From the NCBI RefSeq assembly GCF_003570705.1, contig NZ_QWVT01000012.1, forward strand, positions 1 to 64,000: DNA of 64,000 nucleotides, given 5' to 3'. A program made the translations under genes and the position numbers. Under the pieces are notes generated by a model. It did no database searches, was not told the origin of the DNA, and was given only the letters and a program-made list of their open reading frames with translations. The DNA comes from Mesobacillus zeae. Its GTDB lineage: Bacteria; Bacillota; Bacilli; Bacillales; Cytobacillaceae. This document shows, one piece after another, positions 59,736 to 64,000 of this stretch; the first letter of the stretch is position 1, and the number at the start of each line of letters is the position of its first letter.

Positions 59736-59924
59736 TTACAGCGGTGAAACCAGCTCGGATTGCTCGAATAATGATTCTTTTTCATGGGCATGATCAAGAT
59801 GCAGTGAAACCGGAACTTTTTCCGCTATTGCTTTGATCATAGTAGAAAAACCTTCAACATCTACTGTAGGAAAAAAACGTTCTCCTAGAGCGATAATCAC
59901 AGGTGTACCTTCCTGCTCGCACAC
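59736..59924 (-). pseudogene. Fragment of a class II aldolase
   Basis: About 60 codons like class II fructose- or tagatose-bisphosphate aldolase (KbaY/GatY-type): EGTPVIIALGERFF and PVSLHLDHA, where the metal-binding His and Asp lie. Both ends are lost. It ends next to the degenerate att copy 5. Confidence 0.6.
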
Positions 59925-59943
59925 TTGTTAGATTCAATGTGGT

Positions 59944-59969
59944 GAACCATACCATAAGTAACGATTTTT
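59944..59969 (+). repeat. att-like repeat, copy 5 (degenerate)
   Basis: GAACCATACCATAAGTAA (59944-59961) has two changes from copy 1, and the following ATGAGG is altered to CGA before TTTTT. TTAGAT upstream resembles the left-end inverted repeat. The remaining gap to 60194 (AT-rich) shows nothing further. Confidence 0.55.
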
Positions 59970-60194
59970 AAAATCAGAGGAATGATTACCTTCCACTTCT
60001 TCTGATATTTTTTGTTTAGCCCATTAAAAAATGAGAGTATTCATTATCAAAACAATAACGTTGTCTAGTTAAGTACTGATAATTGATGTATAGTTTAGTT
60101 AATTTTCATATTAAAGGATGGAAAAGTGCAAAATTTTTTACGTTTCCCTATAAATTTTAGGTAAATAAAAATGCATTTTTTTAGAGGTTAGGCA

Positions 60195-60225
60195 TATAAT
60201 GAAAATAGACCGGTAGTCGGTCTGG
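60195..60225. promoter_or_regulatory. TetR-family operator over the tetR promoter
   Basis: The -10 TATAAT (60195-60200) is followed by ATAGACCGGTAGTCGGTCTGG (60205-60225, inverted arms GACCG and CGGTC). The same element in perfect form lies before the MFS gene, so the repressor probably controls itself and the pump. Confidence 0.75.
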
Positions 60226-60242
60226 CGTGGAGGGCTTTATTT

Positions 60243-60890
60243 ATGAGAATTGTAAAAGGGCATGAAGAGCGGAAAAATGAAATTCTGGATACTGCAGAAA
60301 AATTATTTGTTTCTAAAGGGTATATGAAAACCACTGTTAATGATATTTTACGGGAGATAGGTATTGCAAAAGGAACATTTTATCATTATTTCAAATCAAA
60401 AGAGGAAGTAATGGATGCTATTATTTTGAGAATTGTAGATGCAGATGTAGCGGCAGCAAGAAAGATTGCCTCAAATCCCGATATTCCTGTTATTGATAAA
60501 TTGCACCAGATTCTTTTAGCGCAGTCGCCGAAAACTGGAAGCAGCAAAGAAAACATGATTGAACAAATTCATCAGCCAAACAATGCAGAAATGCATCAGA
60601 AAAGCTTAGTACAATCTATTCTACATTTAACACCAATATTGACAGATGTAATTAAGCAGGGGATCGATGAAAATATTTTTGTGACAGCATACCCACAGGA
60701 AACAATGGAGTTCTTGCTTGCTTCTGCACAAGTAATATTTGATGAAGGACTGTTTCAATGGCAGCCACATGAAGCGATGAAAAGGGCAAAGGCGTTCATC
60801 AGCATTATGGAGACTACTCTTGGAGCTAGAAAAGGAAGCTTTGATTATATCCTAGATATCTTGATGGGACAGTCTCCAAATGATGAATAA
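60243..60890 (+). CDS. TetR-family transcriptional repressor
   Basis: 215-aa regulator with an N-terminal HTH: TVNDILREIGIAKGTFYHYF at about 32-51. The C-terminal ligand domain has no recognised specificity. GTGGAGGG stands before the ATG. It lies between two copies of the inverted repeat that it most likely binds. Starts the efflux module. Confidence 0.9.
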   Translation: MRIVKGHEERKNEILDTAEKLFVSKGYMKTTVNDILREIGIAKGTFYHYFKSKEEVMDAIILRIVDADVAAARKIASNPDIPVIDKLHQILLAQSPKTGSSKENMIEQIHQPNNAEMHQKSLVQSILHLTPILTDVIKQGIDENIFVTAYPQETMEFLLASAQVIFDEGLFQWQPHEAMKRAKAFISIMETTLGARKGSFDYILDILMGQSPNDE

Positions 60891-60965
60891 GTTATGAAGA
60901 AAATGTAGAGCAGGTTTATTCATAAGTATGGATATGCTTGTTTCTACACTTATTTTTGGAAGATA

Positions 60966-60986
60966 ATAGACCGACAGTCGGTCTAT
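60966..60986. promoter_or_regulatory. TetR-family operator before the MFS gene
   Basis: ATAGACCGA-CAG-TCGGTCTAT, a perfect 9-bp inverted repeat with a 3-bp centre, 28 bp before the MFS start. The matching site stands upstream of tetR. Confidence 0.8.
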
Positions 60987-61013
60987 AAAACTGAGTGGAA
61001 GGTGCAAATACTT

Positions 61014-62270
61014 ATGCAAAATAAAGTCAATCGCAAACCTTTTCCTAAAGATTTTTACCTAATGGTACTCGGGCAAATAGTGTCTATCCTAGGTTCTGCC
61101 CTATTGCGTTTTGCCTTATCACTCTATGTATTGGATAGTACAGGAAGGGCAGATCTTTTTGCTACATTGTACGCTATATCCAATATACCTATTTTGTTTT
61201 CGCCTCTAGGCGGGGCTATCGCTGACAGGTTTAACCGTCGGAATTTAATGGTGATCTTTAATTTTAGCAGTAGCACCATTGTATTCTGCTATTTTTTATT
61301 ATTATTTTCTGGTACCAATTCCTTAATCCTTATTGGTGTTGTTATGGTTCTGCTGGCGATGATTAGCGCCATGTATTCACCAGCTGTTATGGCGAGCATT
61401 CCACTGCTTGTTGCGGAAAACAGACTGGAACAGGCAAATGGTATTGTGAACGGTGTTCAAGCACTGTCAAATGTTACGGCTCCCATTTTAGGAGGTGTAT
61501 TGTACGGTTTTGTCAGTTTAAAAGCACTTGTTGTAATAAGTGGTATCTTCTTTTGCTTATCTGCAATATTAGAAATGTTTATAAAGATACCATTTATTAA
61601 AAGGGAACAGCATAGGCATATTATACCGACAATTGTAAAAGACCTGAAAGCTGGGTTTATCTATGTTGTCAGACAGCCTTTTATCCTAAAATGTATGACG
61701 CTTGCGGCGTTGCTCAATCTTATTTTAACACCGTTATTTGTTGTTGGTGTCCCTATCATTTTACGGGTCATAATGCAAAGTAGCGATACGTTATATGGTA
61801 TCGGGATGGGAATCATCTATTTTGCAACCATTTTAGGTGCATTGTCCATTGGCTTTTTTGCAAAAAAAGTGCACATAAAAAAATTGTATCTTTGGTTTTA
61901 CATGATGGCTTTATTGATTGTACCAATGGCTTTATCTATTACACCTCTTATACTTGGAATTGGATACTATCTGTCATTCATACTATTTATACTGTGTGCC
62001 ATTTTTATTGCAATGGCAATGACCATTATTTCTATTTTTGTCATTACTGTTGTGCAAAAGAAAACTCCAAATGAACATTTAGGGAGAGTCATGGCGATTA
62101 TTACAGCTGTTGCACAATGCATGGCACCAGTAGGTCAGGTCATATACGGTGTTGTATTTAAAGTCTTTAGTATAAGGGTTTACCTTCCTGTGCTAGTTGT
62201 AAGTGCCGCGATGATTTTAATGGCAGTTGTAGCAAAGAGGATATGGCAAAATGAGGGGGAAAGTGAATAA
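61014..62270 (+). CDS. MFS transporter
   Basis: 418-aa major facilitator with about twelve helices, in the group of MFS_3-type exporters. The loop 2-3 signature is GGAIADRFNRRNLM near 61-74. The ATG at 61014 follows GGAAGGTG. It likely exports a compound that the adjacent TetR repressor senses; the substrate is not evident. The ABC permease gene begins one base after its stop. Confidence 0.85.
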   Translation: MQNKVNRKPFPKDFYLMVLGQIVSILGSALLRFALSLYVLDSTGRADLFATLYAISNIPILFSPLGGAIADRFNRRNLMVIFNFSSSTIVFCYFLLLFSGTNSLILIGVVMVLLAMISAMYSPAVMASIPLLVAENRLEQANGIVNGVQALSNVTAPILGGVLYGFVSLKALVVISGIFFCLSAILEMFIKIPFIKREQHRHIIPTIVKDLKAGFIYVVRQPFILKCMTLAALLNLILTPLFVVGVPIILRVIMQSSDTLYGIGMGIIYFATILGALSIGFFAKKVHIKKLYLWFYMMALLIVPMALSITPLILGIGYYLSFILFILCAIFIAMAMTIISIFVITVVQKKTPNEHLGRVMAIITAVAQCMAPVGQVIYGVVFKVFSIRVYLPVLVVSAAMILMAVVAKRIWQNEGESE

Positions 62271-62271
62271 T

Positions 62272-64000
62272 ATGATTGGAAGAATGCTTAAAAAAGACCT
62301 ATTACGAAATAGAATTATAACCTTAACCTTGTCCGCTTTCATTATGCTATCGTCCTTATTAATTGCCAGTGCTGTCGGTATTATGGTAGATCTGTTTGTT
62401 TCCATGGATAAATTATTTCAAAAATCAAACGCCCCCCATTTTGTACAAATGCACTCCGGAGAAATCGATCAGAGGTTGATTGACAAATTTTCCTTCGACA
62501 ATGAGCTTGTCAAAGAACAGCAAACCGTTGAGATGATTAATATTGATGGTTCTAATATTTTTCTAAATGAAAGTCAACGTGCGGAAAATGAAAGTGTGAT
62601 GGATATAAGTTTTGTGAAACAGAACCCTTCTTTTGATTTTTTGCTGAATTTAGAGAACCAGGTTATAAAGGTTTCGCAAGGTGAGATTGGTGTGCCCATC
62701 TATTATATGCAACAAAATGATTTGAATATTGGAGATAAGATATGGGTTGCAAATGGTAACTTTAAAAAGGAATTTATGATAAAGGCATTTGTTCGTGATG
62801 TTCAGATGAATCCTTCTATTGTCAGTTCCAAACGATTTGTAATAAATGATCAGGATTGGAATATTGTAAAGGCCAATATTGGCGAAAGTGAGTACCTTAT
62901 TGAATTTCTGTTAACTGACTTAGATAAGATCACAGAATTTGAAAGTATGTATCAGTCAGCGGATTTACCGCAAAAAGGACCTAAAATTACCTATTCCCTT
63001 TTTAAGACATTGAATGCTTTGTCTGAAGGCATCGTAGCATTGGTAATTGTTTTAATAAGCCTTTTGCTGATTGCCATAGCTATCCTTTGTATCAGATTTA
63101 CTATGATGACCACTATGGAGGAAGATTACCGGGAAATTGGTGTAATGAAGGGCATTGGTATCCAAAGCAAGGATATTCAAAAGCTCTACCTGACGAAGTA
63201 CATTGTCATTGCAGCAGTAGCCAGCATAGGAGGATTTGTTCTTTCCATATTTGTTGGTCATATATTTACTGCTAATATAGCGCTGTATATGGGGACAGCG
63301 GAAAAAACTGTTTTGCATTATTTTGTACCATTAATCGGTACGATGGTGGTATTTATAGCAGTTCTTTTTTACTGCCAGCTGGTTCTAAGAAAATTTCGGC
63401 GTATTACTGCTATAGAAGCTCTGCGGGCTGGAAGTTCTCTAGATAATCGACAGAGCTGGAGAGTATTCAAGCTTCAAAAAAGCAAATTTCCAAATGTGAA
63501 TGTATTTCTTGGCATAAAAGATGTGTTTGAACGGTTTAAAGTATATGGATTAGTATGCTTCGTTTTTATTCTTTCCACATTTATTATCATTGTTCCGGTG
63601 AATTTTCTCAATACAGTTGAATCTCCCGGGTTTATTACTTATATGGGAGCTGGGAAGAGTGATATACGAATAGATTTACAGCAATCTATGGATGTGGGGC
63701 AAAGATTTACTGACATGCAATACTATATTGAAAATGACAGTACAGTAGAGAAATATTCTGCACTCGTAACAAGCACGATTAAGATATTGAATAGTGAAGG
63801 CACCTATGAAAATATCAATGTGGAAATTGGAGATTTTACTGTTTTCCCATTGGAATATTTAAAAGGTTCAGCACCAAAGCATAAGAATGACATTGCCCTT
63901 TCTTATATGAAAGCAAATGAACTGGAGAAGAATGTAGGAGATGTGTTGGTACTCATAGTAAATGGGCAAAAACAGGAGTTAACCATATGCGGCATATATC
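62272..64000 (+). CDS. FtsX-like ABC transporter permease, cut by the window end
   Basis: Open for 576 codons without a stop to the end of the window. An N-terminal helix (TLSAFIMLSSLLIASAVGI) leads to an extracytoplasmic domain (about 55-250), then an FtsX-type core with three helices (about 255-390, containing EEDYREIGVMKGIGI), the IEALRAG signature near 382-388 and a second set. Such permeases work with a separate ATPase, which should lie downstream. It is translationally close to the MFS gene and so under TetR control. Confidence 0.85.
   Translation, partial: MIGRMLKKDLLRNRIITLTLSAFIMLSSLLIASAVGIMVDLFVSMDKLFQKSNAPHFVQMHSGEIDQRLIDKFSFDNELVKEQQTVEMINIDGSNIFLNESQRAENESVMDISFVKQNPSFDFLLNLENQVIKVSQGEIGVPIYYMQQNDLNIGDKIWVANGNFKKEFMIKAFVRDVQMNPSIVSSKRFVINDQDWNIVKANIGESEYLIEFLLTDLDKITEFESMYQSADLPQKGPKITYSLFKTLNALSEGIVALVIVLISLLLIAIAILCIRFTMMTTMEEDYREIGVMKGIGIQSKDIQKLYLTKYIVIAAVASIGGFVLSIFVGHIFTANIALYMGTAEKTVLHYFVPLIGTMVVFIAVLFYCQLVLRKFRRITAIEALRAGSSLDNRQSWRVFKLQKSKFPNVNVFLGIKDVFERFKVYGLVCFVFILSTFIIIVPVNFLNTVESPGFITYMGAGKSDIRIDLQQSMDVGQRFTDMQYYIENDSTVEKYSALVTSTIKILNSEGTYENINVEIGDFTVFPLEYLKGSAPKHKNDIALSYMKANELEKNVGDVLVLIVNGQKQELTICGIY

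Overview
The window is the replication-origin region of a low-GC Gram-positive, spore-forming bacterium of the family Bacillaceae. It carries oriC with DnaA boxes, the dnaA-dnaN-recF-gyrBA block on the minus strand, and rpmH-rnpA-yidC-jag-mnmE-mnmG-rsmG-noc-parA-parB on the plus strand. The order from rrn to rlmH (yydA) closely follows Bacillus subtilis. An HD-GYP gene between gyrA and the rRNA operon, and other details, point to a relative such as Mesobacillus or Cytobacillus, but the genus is inferred from layout only.

Left arm (1-9145, minus strand, reading away from oriC): dnaN, yaaA, recF, remB, gyrB, gyrA, an HD-GYP protein, then tandem promoters and the leader of an rRNA operon whose 16S gene lies outside the window. 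oriC is split around dnaA. DnaA boxes lie upstream of dnaA (10674-11228), and a presumed unwinding region with DnaA-trios lies between dnaA and dnaN (9146-9329).

Right arm (11229-45946, mostly plus strand): ribosome and RNA maturation (rpmH, rnpA, mnmE, mnmG, rsmG), membrane insertion (yidC, jag), chromosome segregation (noc, parA, parB, three parS sites), a spore protein (yyaC), MscS, a frameshifted molybdopterin oxidoreductase (yyaE), ychF, the rpsF-ssb-rpsR operon with its S6:S18 leader, yybS-gdpP-rplI, the replicative helicase, purA with PurR boxes, three tRNAs, a cell-wall hydrolase with a WalR box, the walRKHIJ-htrC operon, and rlmH. DnaA-box clusters also lie upstream of mnmE and of rlmH.

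Accessory region (45947-64000): the end of rlmH carries a short sequence that recurs, with terminal inverted repeats, at about 48.4, 51.6, 58.7 and (degenerate) 59.9 kb. This is the architecture of staphylococcal cassette chromosome (SCC) elements, which integrate at the rlmH 3' end. The repeats divide the region into modules: (1) an effector-binding-domain protein, an unknown protein and a WYL regulator; (2) lactate permease and a broken lactate dehydrogenase behind two Rex-like boxes; (3) BrnQ, a HelD helicase, a PEP-mutase-family protein and an alkylation-repair operon (adaA-alkA-ogt); (4) remnants of gntP, a GntR-family regulator and an aldolase; (5) a TetR-controlled MFS pump and an FtsX-type ABC permease that runs off the window. 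These modules are visibly more AT-rich than the core. No recombinase gene is seen in the window, so the mobile-element reading rests on the att-like repeats and gene content.
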